From NCBI RefSeq assembly GCF_000147355.1, contig NC_014506.1, positions 1,240,001 to 1,304,000 on the forward strand: a stretch of 64,000 nt of DNA, in the 5' to 3' direction. The notes beneath the pieces were generated by a model. It ran no database searches. It was given only the letters and a program-made list of their open reading frames with translations, and had not been told where the DNA came from. This DNA is from Sulfurimonas autotrophica DSM 16294 (lineage in GTDB: Bacteria; Campylobacterota; Campylobacteria; Campylobacterales; Sulfurimonadaceae). Positions 53,032 to 63,025 of the stretch are shown here, piece by piece. The translations under genes and the position numbers were made by a program. Numbering within the stretch: position 1 is the first letter of the stretch; each line of letters opens with the position of its first letter.

Positions 53032-54111
53032 TTAAAACAATTTCCCAATTTTTCTAAATCCATACCAGTAAAGTATAATTCCCAAAACGACAACTCCACT
53101 AAAATATGGCCACAAATCAATAAACTCTGTACCCCTAAAAAAAATACTTTCCGTTCCTTCTATGTAATAACGAAGCGGTGAAAACAGAGAAAGCTTTTGA
53201 AATATAGGATGCATTGCGTAGATAGGCGTCCATGCGCCGCTGAGAAAAATTAATGGCATCATAATGATAATGGAGAGTTGTGCCACCTGCATTACATCTT
53301 TGGACACTGCCGCTACAAAGAGCCCTATACCTGCACTTGAGATGGAATAAAAAAAAGTCAATAGCATAAATGCCCAAAACGAACCGTTTAGCGGTACGTC
53401 AAATGCACCAAAGAGTACAAATCCTACTGCCAAAACCGTACCTGCCATGACAATGATAACCTGCGAAAAACTTTTTGCCAAAATAATTATTTTAGGGTTT
53501 ACCGGAGTAAGCAGCATAATATCCCATGTACCGTCTTCTTTTTCTTTTACAAATACTATGGCTGTAAGAATAACTATAAGTAAAGTAATCACTGAAAGCA
53601 GTTCAGTAAGGGCCATAAAACTGTGATTATCAGCGTTTTGATTAAAAAGTTTGTGTGATTTTAACACAAGCGGAAAATTTTGTGCTTGAAAATCAAATAT
53701 AATATTTTGAAGATAAGTTAGTGTTGTCAAGCTTTGAGATGCTGCCGTGGCATCAAGTAGCAGATTGATTTGAGCTTTTTTTCCAGTCTTGTAGTTTTTT
53801 TCAAAATCAGAGTCAAATATTATACCTACCATTACCTCTTTATTAAAAATAGCATCAGAAAGTTTTTTTTGCGAAAGAAAAGCAATCGGTGGCTTAAATT
53901 CCGGCTTATGTAATCTTGCAAGTATTTTTTGACTGATGCCTCCGCCTGTTTCATCAACATAGCCGACAACTACATTACGCGGTTTTATCTGAATTCCTGC
54001 ACCGGCAATGTAAACATCTGCAGTAAAAGAGTAAAGCACCACAATTACAAGCATTACCGAACGTAAAAAGCTGAGTAATTCTTTACTGACTATCATAGCA
54101 AATATACGCAT
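53032..54111 (-). CDS. ybhR: ABC-2 type exporter permease (YbhR-like)
   Basis: 359 residues. One N-terminal helix, a large periplasmic domain (about 45-165) and five C-terminal helices; this is the ABC2_membrane_3 layout. IVFVKEKEDGTWDIMLLTPVNPKIIILAKS is the typical cytoplasmic coupling segment between the first and second helices of the core. It is the second permease half of the exporter, overlapping ybhS by one base (TAATG). Last gene of the efflux operon. Confidence 0.88.
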   Translation of the reverse strand: MRIFAMIVSKELLSFLRSVMLVIVVLYSFTADVYIAGAGIQIKPRNVVVGYVDETGGGISQKILARLHKPEFKPPIAFLSQKKLSDAIFNKEVMVGIIFDSDFEKNYKTGKKAQINLLLDATAASQSLTTLTYLQNIIFDFQAQNFPLVLKSHKLFNQNADNHSFMALTELLSVITLLIVILTAIVFVKEKEDGTWDIMLLTPVNPKIIILAKSFSQVIIVMAGTVLAVGFVLFGAFDVPLNGSFWAFMLLTFFYSISSAGIGLFVAAVSKDVMQVAQLSIIIMMPLIFLSGAWTPIYAMHPIFQKLSLFSPLRYYIEGTESIFFRGTEFIDLWPYFSGVVVLGIILYWYGFRKIGKLF

Positions 54112-55232
54112 TACTTCATCTCCTTTTTCAGTAGTAGTGTGCCGGCAGTAAATAACACAGCAGCAAACCCGACAAGTATCAGAAGATATAGAACAATTTT
54201 TTCAGAACTAAGACCCTGCCCTATAAGAAAAGTATCATAAAGTATATGATTGTAATACATTACAGGAAAACTATGTGCTTCTATGTAGGATTCTCCCACC
54301 ATAGAAGATATCGGCATCAGCATACCTGAGTATAAAAATCCCGGAATAATCGTAATAATTACTGTCAAAACAACGGCTACAATCTGCCTGTTTGTAATAA
54401 CAGAGATAAGCATACCTATGGAGAGACTAATAAGAATGTAAAGCTCGCTGCTAAGCCAATAAAGCATAAAACTTCCTCTAAAAGGAACATTAAAAATATA
54501 GAGTGCTATTAAAAAAAGTATGAAAATATTGAGCGAATGCAATAAAAATACAGGAAATAATTTAGCAAGCAGAAATTCACCTTTACTGAGAGGTGAAGCA
54601 TAAAAATTAAAAATAGTTCCTCTTTCTTTCTCTTTTACTATAAGCAGTGCGGCCAATATTGCAGGAGCAACCAAAAGTACAAGTCCTATGAGTCCTGGAA
54701 CTATGGCATCTTCATCACGCATTGCCTGATTAAAAAGAGTTCGCTGATTAAGTGTAATAAGCCCTTTTGTTGCAAGTCCGCTTTTTTGTGCCACCTCATT
54801 TGCTGCATCCAGTACGGTTCCTTGTATATAACTCTCAATAGTTGTAGCTCTCGTTGGAAACGATGCATCTACAAAAATACCTATCTCACTTTTTTGACCA
54901 TGCAGCAGTCGTTTTTCAAATGAAGCCGGAATTATTAAAACTGCATCAGTTTTTGCCTGTTTTATGGAACGCAAAGCCTCTTTTTCGCTTACATGTAATA
55001 CTGTTGCGTTAAAGTATTTGGTATGTTCAAACTTTGACGTAAGCATTTGAGAATATTTACTTTGATCATTGTCTATGATTAAAATTCTTGCATGCGTTAC
55101 ATCCATACGGATACCGTAACCAAAGAGCAATACAATCATAGTCGGCATCAAATAAACCATCACAATAAGACGTGTTCTAAAAAGTTCCATAAATTCTTTG
55201 AGCATATAGGCTTTAATAGTTGTTATTTTCAT
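54111..55232 (-). CDS. ybhS: ABC-2 type exporter permease (YbhS-like)
   Basis: 373 residues with the same layout as the next gene: N-terminal helix, periplasmic domain, then helices with the coupling element LIVKEKERGTIFNFYASPLSKGEFLLAKL and IIPGFLYSGMLMPISSM. Two related permease halves encoded side by side behind a double ATPase is the YbhFSR arrangement. It overlaps ybhF by 4 nt. Confidence 0.88.
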   Translation of the reverse strand: MKITTIKAYMLKEFMELFRTRLIVMVYLMPTMIVLLFGYGIRMDVTHARILIIDNDQSKYSQMLTSKFEHTKYFNATVLHVSEKEALRSIKQAKTDAVLIIPASFEKRLLHGQKSEIGIFVDASFPTRATTIESYIQGTVLDAANEVAQKSGLATKGLITLNQRTLFNQAMRDEDAIVPGLIGLVLLVAPAILAALLIVKEKERGTIFNFYASPLSKGEFLLAKLFPVFLLHSLNIFILFLIALYIFNVPFRGSFMLYWLSSELYILISLSIGMLISVITNRQIVAVVLTVIITIIPGFLYSGMLMPISSMVGESYIEAHSFPVMYYNHILYDTFLIGQGLSSEKIVLYLLILVGFAAVLFTAGTLLLKKEMK

Positions 55233-56851
55233 GAAATATCCTTGTAATAGCTCAAGAAAATATCTTCAAAAGTATTTGCGTCCGGATGGGACTGGTAAAG
55301 ATTCTCTATGGTGTCATCTGCAATTTTTTTCCCTTGTTTGAGCAGTACAACTCTGTCACAGTATTCCGCCTCACTCATATAGTGCGTCGTAATAAGTATG
55401 GAAATATTCCACTGCTCTTTGAGTTTTCTGAGTATCTCCCAAAACTGTGCTCTTGCAATAGTATCGACCCCGCTTGTCGGCTCATCCAAAAAGAGCACAA
55501 GCGGTTCATGCAGCAGTGCCGCTGCAATGGAAAAACGCTGATTTACTCCCAGTGGCAAAGCCGTCGGTAAATCATCCATATACTCTTTAAAGCCAAGTTC
55601 ATTTGCATACTCTTCAATTCTTTTTAATGCTGTATCAATAGGCAACCTGTGCATATTGGCAAAATAAATAAGATTTTCCCGTACGGTCATATCGTTGTAT
55701 AAGGCAAAATGTTGGCTTACATAACCGATTTTAGATTTGAGTTCTCTACGGTCAAGTCCACTATGGATAACTTTGTCAAGCAGCGTCAGTTCACCGTCAT
55801 CTATGGAATATAATCCCAGCAGCATTTTAATAAAAGTAGTTTTTCCTGCCCCGTTTGCCCCTAAAAGCCCTAAAATTTCACCCCGTTTGAGTTCTATATC
55901 TACATGGTCATTCGCTGTAAAATTGCCAAATCTTTTTGTGATACCCTTTGCCTGCATCACAACTTGGGGCATTTCAAGTTCTTCATCTCTTTTGACTATA
56001 TCAATTTTAGGCAAAAGTTTTTTCTTTTGCAGGGCATTGACAAAAAAGAGTCCTTCGAGTGTAGGTTCTGTCTGCTTTACATGTAAAGGCTCCAGCGAGT
56101 AGGTACGTTTGTTAAATGCAAGACAGTTTTCTGTACAATCACTCTGCTCATATACATAAGGACGTATAGAGTCTAGAAGCTCTTCATTTGTTCCCCGCGC
56201 AATAATTTCCCCTTCATCAAACAGAAGAATTTTATCCATCTTGGAGGCTTCTTGCATATAAGCGGTACTTACCAAAATGACGGTACCTTCCTCTTTTCGT
56301 ATAGTGTCTAAAATTTCCCATAACTCTAAACGGCTTAAAGGATCTACCCCCGTTGTCGGCTCATCCAAAATGAGCAGTTTTGGACGATGTAAAAGTGTAC
56401 AAATCAGTGAAAGTTTTTGCATCATTCCGCCGCTAAGCTTTCCTGCTTCTCTATTAACAAAATCACTCAAACCTGCCATATGAAGTAACTTTTCTCTGTA
56501 AGCCATAAACTTTTCGTCTTTTTTTACATCACGAATATCGGCAAAAAATTGCAAATGCTCGCCTACCGTTAACGTATCATAAAGTACAAGTCCTATTCCT
56601 TGAGGCATCAGTCCTATAAAAGGTTTTACCTGCTCTGCTTCTTTTGGTGAATGATAAGCTATATTGTTGTAAACAACTTCACCATCGAAGCGAATCACAC
56701 CTGCTATAGCATGCATCAATGAGCTTTTTCCTGCTCCGTCTGCACCGATAAAACCAATAATCTCTCCACTGTTAGCTTGCAAAGAGGCATTTTTTATACC
56801 TACTCTTTTTTTATAAGTTACTGTTACATTTTTTACTTCAAGAATAGACAT
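55229..56851 (-). CDS. ybhF: Double-ATPase ABC exporter subunit (YbhF-like)
   Basis: About 540 residues from ATG 56851, just 7 bp after the ybhG stop; an earlier in-frame start would lie inside ybhG. It has two nucleotide-binding domains. The first has Walker A GADGAGKSS, signature LSGGMMQKL and Walker B LLILDEPTTGVDP. The second has GANGAGKTT, FLDEPTSGVD and a degenerate signature LPLGVNQRFS instead of LSGGQ. The active sites are therefore not equivalent. It powers the YbhSR permeases. Confidence 0.92.
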   Translation of the reverse strand: MSILEVKNVTVTYKKRVGIKNASLQANSGEIIGFIGADGAGKSSLMHAIAGVIRFDGEVVYNNIAYHSPKEAEQVKPFIGLMPQGIGLVLYDTLTVGEHLQFFADIRDVKKDEKFMAYREKLLHMAGLSDFVNREAGKLSGGMMQKLSLICTLLHRPKLLILDEPTTGVDPLSRLELWEILDTIRKEEGTVILVSTAYMQEASKMDKILLFDEGEIIARGTNEELLDSIRPYVYEQSDCTENCLAFNKRTYSLEPLHVKQTEPTLEGLFFVNALQKKKLLPKIDIVKRDEELEMPQVVMQAKGITKRFGNFTANDHVDIELKRGEILGLLGANGAGKTTFIKMLLGLYSIDDGELTLLDKVIHSGLDRRELKSKIGYVSQHFALYNDMTVRENLIYFANMHRLPIDTALKRIEEYANELGFKEYMDDLPTALPLGVNQRFSIAAALLHEPLVLFLDEPTSGVDTIARAQFWEILRKLKEQWNISILITTHYMSEAEYCDRVVLLKQGKKIADDTIENLYQSHPDANTFEDIFLSYYKDIS

Positions 56852-56858
56852 ACTGTTT

Positions 56859-58016
56859 TTACAATACCGGTATTGTACTAAGTGAAGATGGTAAACCTTT
56901 TCCATCAAGAGAAACAACACCAATAGCCGGAATACCGAGTTTCAGCAGTGGGTCAACTTTGAGTGGCTTTAAATGTACGGCAAATACTCTTTGAATTCTA
57001 TCACTTCGTACACTAACCTCTTTTGGAGTAAACTCCGCTTTTTGTGCGATTCGTACTACTTTTGCTTCTATTGGCTGGTCTGGATAGGCATCAAGAAAAA
57101 TAACCGCTCTGTCACCTACTTTTATTTTTCCATTTTCAATTGTATCGATGAATATTTTAAGATACAAAGAGTGTGGGTCTAAAAGCGTAGCTATAGGCAT
57201 ACCTGAACCTATCACTTCTCCTTCATTGGCAATTTTTTCTACCGTCACCCCATTAACACTAGAGCGAAGCGTCATCTCATCTATCATCGCTTTAACTTGT
57301 GCTTTTGAGGCTTTTAGTGCTTTTATACCATCTTTTAAAGCATTAATGTTTGCACTAATAGATAAAAGTTTTTGTTGTGAAGCCTGTGCATCGGTTAAAC
57401 CAATTTTGGCTAATTTCACGGCTGATTTTACTTCTTTGCGTTGCTCATGAAGCACATTAAGTTTGTTTGTTTGAGTATCTAATTTTAATTTGGCAAGTTC
57501 AAATTTTTGTTTCTCTATACTTTTTGTTTTATACAATTTTTGAGCGCGTTTAAAATCTCTTTTTGCCTGGGCAAGCACATCTTTTTGAATCAAAATATTT
57601 TGCTCTGAGGATTTTTGGGATGCCTTTGCAGAAACAAGTTGCGCTTGTGCTTTTTTCAATAAAAGTGGAATCATTGTCTGTGAAATATTTTCCTCTATTT
57701 TTTGTGCATCCAACTGTTGTTGTTGTGCCTGAAGTTGTGCTGCAAGTTGTGCATATTGAGCCTCAAATTCTTTGCTTTTTAGCACACCGATAACCATACC
57801 TTTTGTAACAGCCACGCCGTCATCAACAAAAATCTTCTCTAATCTCCCTGCATATTTGGCATTGAGGTTCACCAAATCACCATCCATACGCCCTGTTCCT
57901 TCAACTAAATTTGAAGGAAGTGTTTGCGGGTGTAATTTTTTGTAAATCATCCCGCCTGCTATCACAAGTAAAACAGCTATGACAACAGCCAACCAATATT
58001 TTTTTAAAACTTGCAT
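56859..58016 (-). CDS. ybhG: HlyD/MFP-type adaptor (YbhG-like)
   Basis: 385 residues. One N-terminal membrane helix (YWLAVVIAVLLVIAGGMIY) is followed by a biotinyl-lipoyl-like region (VNLNAKYAGRLEKIFVDDGVAVTKGMVIGVL), a long alpha-hairpin coiled coil (about 85-240, very rich in Ala, Gln and Lys), and a beta-barrel domain. It links the inner-membrane ABC exporter to a TolC-type channel. AAGGAG lies nine bases upstream of the ATG. It sits 20 bp behind the RND pump gene. Confidence 0.9.
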   Translation of the reverse strand: MQVLKKYWLAVVIAVLLVIAGGMIYKKLHPQTLPSNLVEGTGRMDGDLVNLNAKYAGRLEKIFVDDGVAVTKGMVIGVLKSKEFEAQYAQLAAQLQAQQQQLDAQKIEENISQTMIPLLLKKAQAQLVSAKASQKSSEQNILIQKDVLAQAKRDFKRAQKLYKTKSIEKQKFELAKLKLDTQTNKLNVLHEQRKEVKSAVKLAKIGLTDAQASQQKLLSISANINALKDGIKALKASKAQVKAMIDEMTLRSSVNGVTVEKIANEGEVIGSGMPIATLLDPHSLYLKIFIDTIENGKIKVGDRAVIFLDAYPDQPIEAKVVRIAQKAEFTPKEVSVRSDRIQRVFAVHLKPLKVDPLLKLGIPAIGVVSLDGKGLPSSLSTIPVL

Positions 58017-58036
58017 CTTTAAAACTCCTTCTGTGT

Positions 58037-61000
58037 TTAACTCTCTATTTTTTTTTCATACCACTTTCTGAGCCATCTATCGATTGGATTTATCATTCTA
58101 TAAATCACCGGAACAACAAGCAATGTTAACACCATCGAGCTTAATAAACCACCTATAATAGCAATTGCCATCGGTGCTTTTGTCTCACTTCCCAAAGAAT
58201 CACTGAGTGCCAATGGAAGCATCGCAAATATCATCGCAACAGTCGTCATCAAAATCGGGCGAAGTCTTTTCTCCCCAGCCTCAAGCAGTGCTGCATTGGC
58301 ATCTTTTCCTTTTGCAACGGCTTCATTGGCAAAATCAACAAGCAATACGGCATTTTTACCAACCATACCCATCAGCAGCATAAAGCCAATCATAACAAAG
58401 AGACTGAAATGCAGATGCGTGAGATACAATGCTATCATCACCCCGATAATACTCAGCGGCAATGCCACCATGATGATAATCGGCTGAATAAGAGATTCAT
58501 ACAAAATTGCCAAAATTATAAACATCAAGATAATAGACAAACCAAGTGCCGCGCCAAAAGCCTTACCTGTTTTTTCCATCTCTTCTGCAAATCCTGTGAA
58601 TTTATAGTTCACACCCGATGGCAGCAGCTTATCTATTCCTGCACGTGTATAATTCACCGCGCCGCCCAAATCAAGACCGAACAGATCGGAATAAATAGTC
58701 ACCTGTCTTTGTCTGTTGTAATGATAAATCGAACCCAGAGATTTTGAATGCGTAAAGTTCACAAGACCGTCCAAGTAAACCAACTGTCCGTTTTTTGCTC
58801 TAAGTTGTATTTTTTTAAGATCATCTATGCTCACACGATCCTTATCAGGTAATCGCAGTGTGATTTTATACTGTTTTCCATTTTGTTCAAAATAAGAAAT
58901 TTCCAAATCACTAGAAAAAGCGATAGAAACAGCCTTTGCAATTTGTGAAGCGCTGATACCCATTTTATTGGCATTTTCACGAATTATATTAATGTCAATC
59001 TGAGGTTTCCCCTCATCAAGATTGGAATCAATATCAGCAAATCCTTTCTTTTTACCCAAATAATCCATCAGATTTTTTCTCGCCACTGCCAAATCATCAA
59101 AAGAGTCCGAAGTTAGAACAATTTGATACGGTACTGTTACACCCGCACCTTTAATATTTGGAATTGCTGCTGCTGTTATAAACATCTCTTTAGAGAAGGG
59201 CTTAAGCTTCTCTCTAAAACTTTGTATAATCTCTTCTTGATTTTTTTCTCTTTTGCCTTTAGGTGTCAGTTTTACATAAATAAGTGCTTTATTTTTTTCT
59301 TGCACACTATTATAGCCAACACTCAAAGTTGTAAAAACGACATTTTTATCAGCTCTTACTAAATTTTCAACTACTTTTGACTCGCGTATCATTTCATCCA
59401 AACTGATACCTGCCGGAGCTCTGAGTTTTATCTCAAACTCGGCCTTATCTTCTTTTGGAATGAAATCCATTCCGATTTTTGGAAAAAGTGAGAGAGAGGC
59501 AACAAATGCCGCAATTACAAAAACAAGGGTTAAAACTTTAAAACGAAGAACAAATTTCAGCGTTGCCGCATACATTCTGTCTAAAAGTTGAAAAATCGGC
59601 TCTGTAATATTATAAAATTTGCTTTCTCCCTTGTGCAGCACTCTCGCACTCAAACTCGGCATAAAGCTCATAGCAACAGTATAAGAGATAATAACGGCAA
59701 AACCTACCGTCATGGCAAAACTCTCAAAGAATTTTCCTACAATCCCGCTCATATGCGCAACAGGCAGAAAAACGGCAAGAAGCATTGCCGAAATGGCTAA
59801 AATGGCGAATGCCATCTCTTTTACGCCATAAAGTGCCGCTTCAAACTTATCCATTCCTGCTTCCATCTTTTTATAGATATTTTCCAGCACAACAATGGCA
59901 TCATCAATGATAATACCGATAGCGAGCGTAAGCCCGATAAGTGTCATTTTATTTAAGTCAAAACCCATCAAATTCATCAAAGCGATCGTACCAAAGATAG
60001 ATATAGGAATAGAAAGCGCTGAAACAATAGTAATCGTAAAGTTACGTAAAAAGAAGAAAATAATAATTACTGCCAAAAATGCACCATAAATCAAATCGAA
60101 CTTTACATCTTCGAGCGAATGGATTATAAAAGGTGTCGTATCTTGCAAGGTTGCAACACCGTATTTATCCCCTGCCATCTTTTTAAGCTGCGGCATAGTT
60201 GCTTTTACACGATTTACAATGTCTATAGTATTTGTTCCCGAAATTTTTTGCACTTCAAGCATAACACCCGGTACGCCGTTGTAAGAAGAATAACTTTTTG
60301 CATCGCTCAAAGAATCTACAACTGTTGCCAAATCTTTAAGGCGCAAATCATTTTTGATGATGATATTTTGCAACTGCTTGACACTTAAGGCATCCGCTTT
60401 GGTTTTTAATATAATTTCTTTGGTTTTTGTTATAAGTTTTCCACCGCCGATTTTGACATTTTCGCGTGCAACTATGTCATTTAACTCTTTAACGGTAATG
60501 GCGAATTTATTGAGTTTATAAATATCGGGAAAGATTTTTATCTCTCTGTCTTTATACCCGATGATGTTAATAGCACCGACACCGTTGATTTTTTGCAAAG
60601 CCGGTTTGACCTTTTCATCGGCAAATACCATCAGGTTTTGCAAGCTGTCTTTTTTTGCCGTTAAAAATACATTTATAACAGGAGCACCACCGATGTCGAG
60701 TTTGCTTACCAATGGTGTTTGGGCATCTTTAGGAAGAATTACGGCTGAGACTTTATCTCGTACATCATTAGTAGCTTCATCTATGTTGCGTTCTAAAAAA
60801 AACTTTACCATTACAACAGAGACACCATCACTGCTTGTAGAAGTTATACTGTCAACACCGCCTATACGTGAAATTGCCTCTTCTATTTTCTCTGTGACCT
60901 GTGATTCTATGGTATCAGCTTCTACACCCGGATAAATTGTCTTTACCGTGACTATAGGAAAGTCAACATTAGGGTAAAGTGCCGAGGGCATACTCTTAAA

Positions 61001-61078
61001 GCTCATATATCCGAAAATCACCAATGTAAAAACATACATCAGTGTAGCAATCGGTCTGTTTATAGCTAACTTATACAT
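58037..61078 (-). CDS. RND efflux pump, HAE1/AcrB family
   Basis: 1013 residues with the twelve-helix RND layout and two large periplasmic loops. The transport helix 4 motif LTLAIGIIIDDAIVVLENIYKK holds the two Asp of the proton relay. PNVDFPIVTVKTIYPGVEADTIESQV near the start and GMVGKNAVLLVDFANEAVAKGKD in the second half are family signatures. It exports hydrophobic compounds using proton-motive force. The substrate is unknown. It is preceded by its adaptor and TolC-like genes. Confidence 0.94.
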   Translation of the reverse strand: MYKLAINRPIATLMYVFTLVIFGYMSFKSMPSALYPNVDFPIVTVKTIYPGVEADTIESQVTEKIEEAISRIGGVDSITSTSSDGVSVVMVKFFLERNIDEATNDVRDKVSAVILPKDAQTPLVSKLDIGGAPVINVFLTAKKDSLQNLMVFADEKVKPALQKINGVGAINIIGYKDREIKIFPDIYKLNKFAITVKELNDIVARENVKIGGGKLITKTKEIILKTKADALSVKQLQNIIIKNDLRLKDLATVVDSLSDAKSYSSYNGVPGVMLEVQKISGTNTIDIVNRVKATMPQLKKMAGDKYGVATLQDTTPFIIHSLEDVKFDLIYGAFLAVIIIFFFLRNFTITIVSALSIPISIFGTIALMNLMGFDLNKMTLIGLTLAIGIIIDDAIVVLENIYKKMEAGMDKFEAALYGVKEMAFAILAISAMLLAVFLPVAHMSGIVGKFFESFAMTVGFAVIISYTVAMSFMPSLSARVLHKGESKFYNITEPIFQLLDRMYAATLKFVLRFKVLTLVFVIAAFVASLSLFPKIGMDFIPKEDKAEFEIKLRAPAGISLDEMIRESKVVENLVRADKNVVFTTLSVGYNSVQEKNKALIYVKLTPKGKREKNQEEIIQSFREKLKPFSKEMFITAAAIPNIKGAGVTVPYQIVLTSDSFDDLAVARKNLMDYLGKKKGFADIDSNLDEGKPQIDINIIRENANKMGISASQIAKAVSIAFSSDLEISYFEQNGKQYKITLRLPDKDRVSIDDLKKIQLRAKNGQLVYLDGLVNFTHSKSLGSIYHYNRQRQVTIYSDLFGLDLGGAVNYTRAGIDKLLPSGVNYKFTGFAEEMEKTGKAFGAALGLSIILMFIILAILYESLIQPIIIMVALPLSIIGVMIALYLTHLHFSLFVMIGFMLLMGMVGKNAVLLVDFANEAVAKGKDANAALLEAGEKRLRPILMTTVAMIFAMLPLALSDSLGSETKAPMAIAIIGGLLSSMVLTLLVVPVIYRMINPIDRWLRKWYEKKIES

Positions 61079-61080
61079 AC

Positions 61081-61788
61081 TTATTTTCCATCAACTAATA
61101 TATAACCGTCACCAAAAAGCCCGACGGTAAAATCTTTTGCTTTTACTTCTGCTTTTATTTTTCTGTTGTCAAAATTTGCATACGGATAGACTTTTGAAAT
61201 AACACCTGTATATGTTTTATCATCACCGTCTACTTTGTACTCAAAAGTTTGTCCGACTTTTACAATATGATGATATTTCTGATCAAACTCCAAAATGAGC
61301 TTTCTTGCATGCAGACTTTGAATTTTAAAAACAGTTTTAAGCATCATACCGCTGACCGCATCACCGATCTCTATTTCTTTATCATAAATGATTCCCTCAA
61401 ATGGTGCTTTTAAAATCGTCTTTTCATACAAAGCCTGCTGATACGCCACAGATGCTTTTGCATTTTCATAGTTACTCAGGACTTTGTCATACTTACTTGC
61501 ATCTATAAGATTTTTGATTTTTTTCTGTCTTTCTAGTTCTCTTGAAGCAAATTTTAGGACTATTTTCGTTTTTTGAAGCATTGCTTTTATATCAGCATTA
61601 TCGAGTGATGCCAATATTTGATTTTCTTTTACCACAGAACCAATGTCTACATGTACCTTTTGCACTATACCACTCGCAGTAAAAGCAAGATTGGCACTCT
61701 TTTGTGCTGCCACATTAAACGTTGCATAGATATTCTCAGCATGCGACAAACTTACCAGTGTAAGTAAAGTTAAAAATATTTTTTTCAT
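61081..61788 (-). CDS. RND periplasmic adaptor (short MFP)
   Basis: 235 residues, shorter than typical AcrA-like adaptors (about 380). It has a signal peptide (MKKIFLTLLTLVSLSHAE), a lipoyl domain half (GIVQKVHVDIGSVVKENQILASLD), a short helical hairpin (about 70-120), the second lipoyl half (KTILKAPFEGIIYDKEIEIGDAV) and a beta-barrel domain. The membrane-proximal domain appears to be missing. It overlaps the TolC-like gene by 4 nt and pairs with the RND pump. Confidence 0.85.
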   Translation of the reverse strand: MKKIFLTLLTLVSLSHAENIYATFNVAAQKSANLAFTASGIVQKVHVDIGSVVKENQILASLDNADIKAMLQKTKIVLKFASRELERQKKIKNLIDASKYDKVLSNYENAKASVAYQQALYEKTILKAPFEGIIYDKEIEIGDAVSGMMLKTVFKIQSLHARKLILEFDQKYHHIVKVGQTFEYKVDGDDKTYTGVISKVYPYANFDNRKIKAEVKAKDFTVGLFGDGYILVDGK

Positions 61789-63023
61789 TTTATAAATTCC
61801 TCTAAGTTCTTATTGTTATAGTAGTAATAGATTCCGTACGCTATTTCTAAATCATTGAGTGATTTTTCATACGTTGCTTTTGCCTCTGTTTTTGATGAAA
61901 GTGCATCAAGATAAACAACATTGTCCACTATGCCTGCATTGTATTTTTCAGTAATAGTTTTAAGGGCACTTTTTGCCGCTTTAAGGGCACTTTTTGAACT
62001 TTTGATATTAAGCTCTGCTGTATGAATCCTCTGCAGAGCCAGTTCAAGCTGCATCTGCTGCTCTTTTGATTTATAAATAATCTGCTGATTCAGTGCATCG
62101 GCTTGGAGTTTGACAGCCTCTTTTTGCTCTTTGAGTGTTCCAAAATCAAAGAGTCTTATGCCGACTGTAGCCATCACTTCGTTTTGATTATTTAAAAGCT
62201 GTATAGGTTGCCCTGCTAAAACCGGCTTGTCCTGATAACCATAAACTGTATACGTCTCTTCTATATGTATTGTCGGGTAATAATAACTGTCGATTGTTTC
62301 ACTTAAATTTTGCAGTGCTGTTTTAGTATATTTGAGTGCTTGTATAGAGTCTAGTTCATTCTGAGTCTCTTGCACTGTTTTTTCAAAGCTTGAATTTTCT
62401 AATGAGCTTATTTTTTTACCGACTTTAAGCTCCAATCCTTTTTTCACTGCCGTTATTTGAAATTTTATAGATTCTATTGCATAGATATTGCTGTCATACG
62501 CAGATTGGAGTCTATCGACATCATCGCTCGTTGCCAGCTCGGCTTCATAAAAATGTTGCATTCTCTCTAGTTGTGCTTTTACTGCTTTTGAAGCTTCTAT
62601 TCTGGCTTCAAGAGAAGAGTTCAAACTTTTCAGGTTATAATAATCTTGTGTGATAGAGAGCAAAATAGACTTTTTTGTATCTTTATAAGTAAAAGAAGCT
62701 GATTTGTGTTCATTCTCTTTTTGTTGTTTAGTGTATGATTTTTTCCCGCCGTCATATATATCAAAGCCTATTTTTGCATTTGCTCCATAGGTTGTTCCAG
62801 GCTGAAAAGGACTCGCATCATCATCTCTTTTATAAAAAGCACTCGCATCTAAAGTAGGAAAATAATTACTTGTTGCACTTTTTACCTCTTTTTCTTTTGC
62901 TGCAACTGAAATTTTAGAAGCGTTTACAAGGTTGTTATTTTCTTTTGCAAAATCCAAAAGAGATTTTAAATCATCACCAAATAAAAGAGCCGGTACAATA
63001 CCGAGTAAAAGTAGTTTTTTCAT
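61785..63023 (-). CDS. TolC-family outer-membrane efflux protein
   Basis: 412 residues with a signal peptide (MKKLLLLGIVPALLFGDD) and the repeated helical-hairpin pattern of outer-membrane efflux proteins, for example ITQDYYNLKSLNSSLEARIEASKAVK and its counterpart QLELALQRIHTAELNIKSSKSALKAAKSAL. It would give the operon's exit duct, possibly shared by the RND pump and the YbhGFSR exporter. It begins 2 bp behind the tetR stop. Confidence 0.9.
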   Translation of the reverse strand: MKKLLLLGIVPALLFGDDLKSLLDFAKENNNLVNASKISVAAKEKEVKSATSNYFPTLDASAFYKRDDDASPFQPGTTYGANAKIGFDIYDGGKKSYTKQQKENEHKSASFTYKDTKKSILLSITQDYYNLKSLNSSLEARIEASKAVKAQLERMQHFYEAELATSDDVDRLQSAYDSNIYAIESIKFQITAVKKGLELKVGKKISSLENSSFEKTVQETQNELDSIQALKYTKTALQNLSETIDSYYYPTIHIEETYTVYGYQDKPVLAGQPIQLLNNQNEVMATVGIRLFDFGTLKEQKEAVKLQADALNQQIIYKSKEQQMQLELALQRIHTAELNIKSSKSALKAAKSALKTITEKYNAGIVDNVVYLDALSSKTEAKATYEKSLNDLEIAYGIYYYYNNKNLEEFIK

Positions 63024-63025
63024 AA

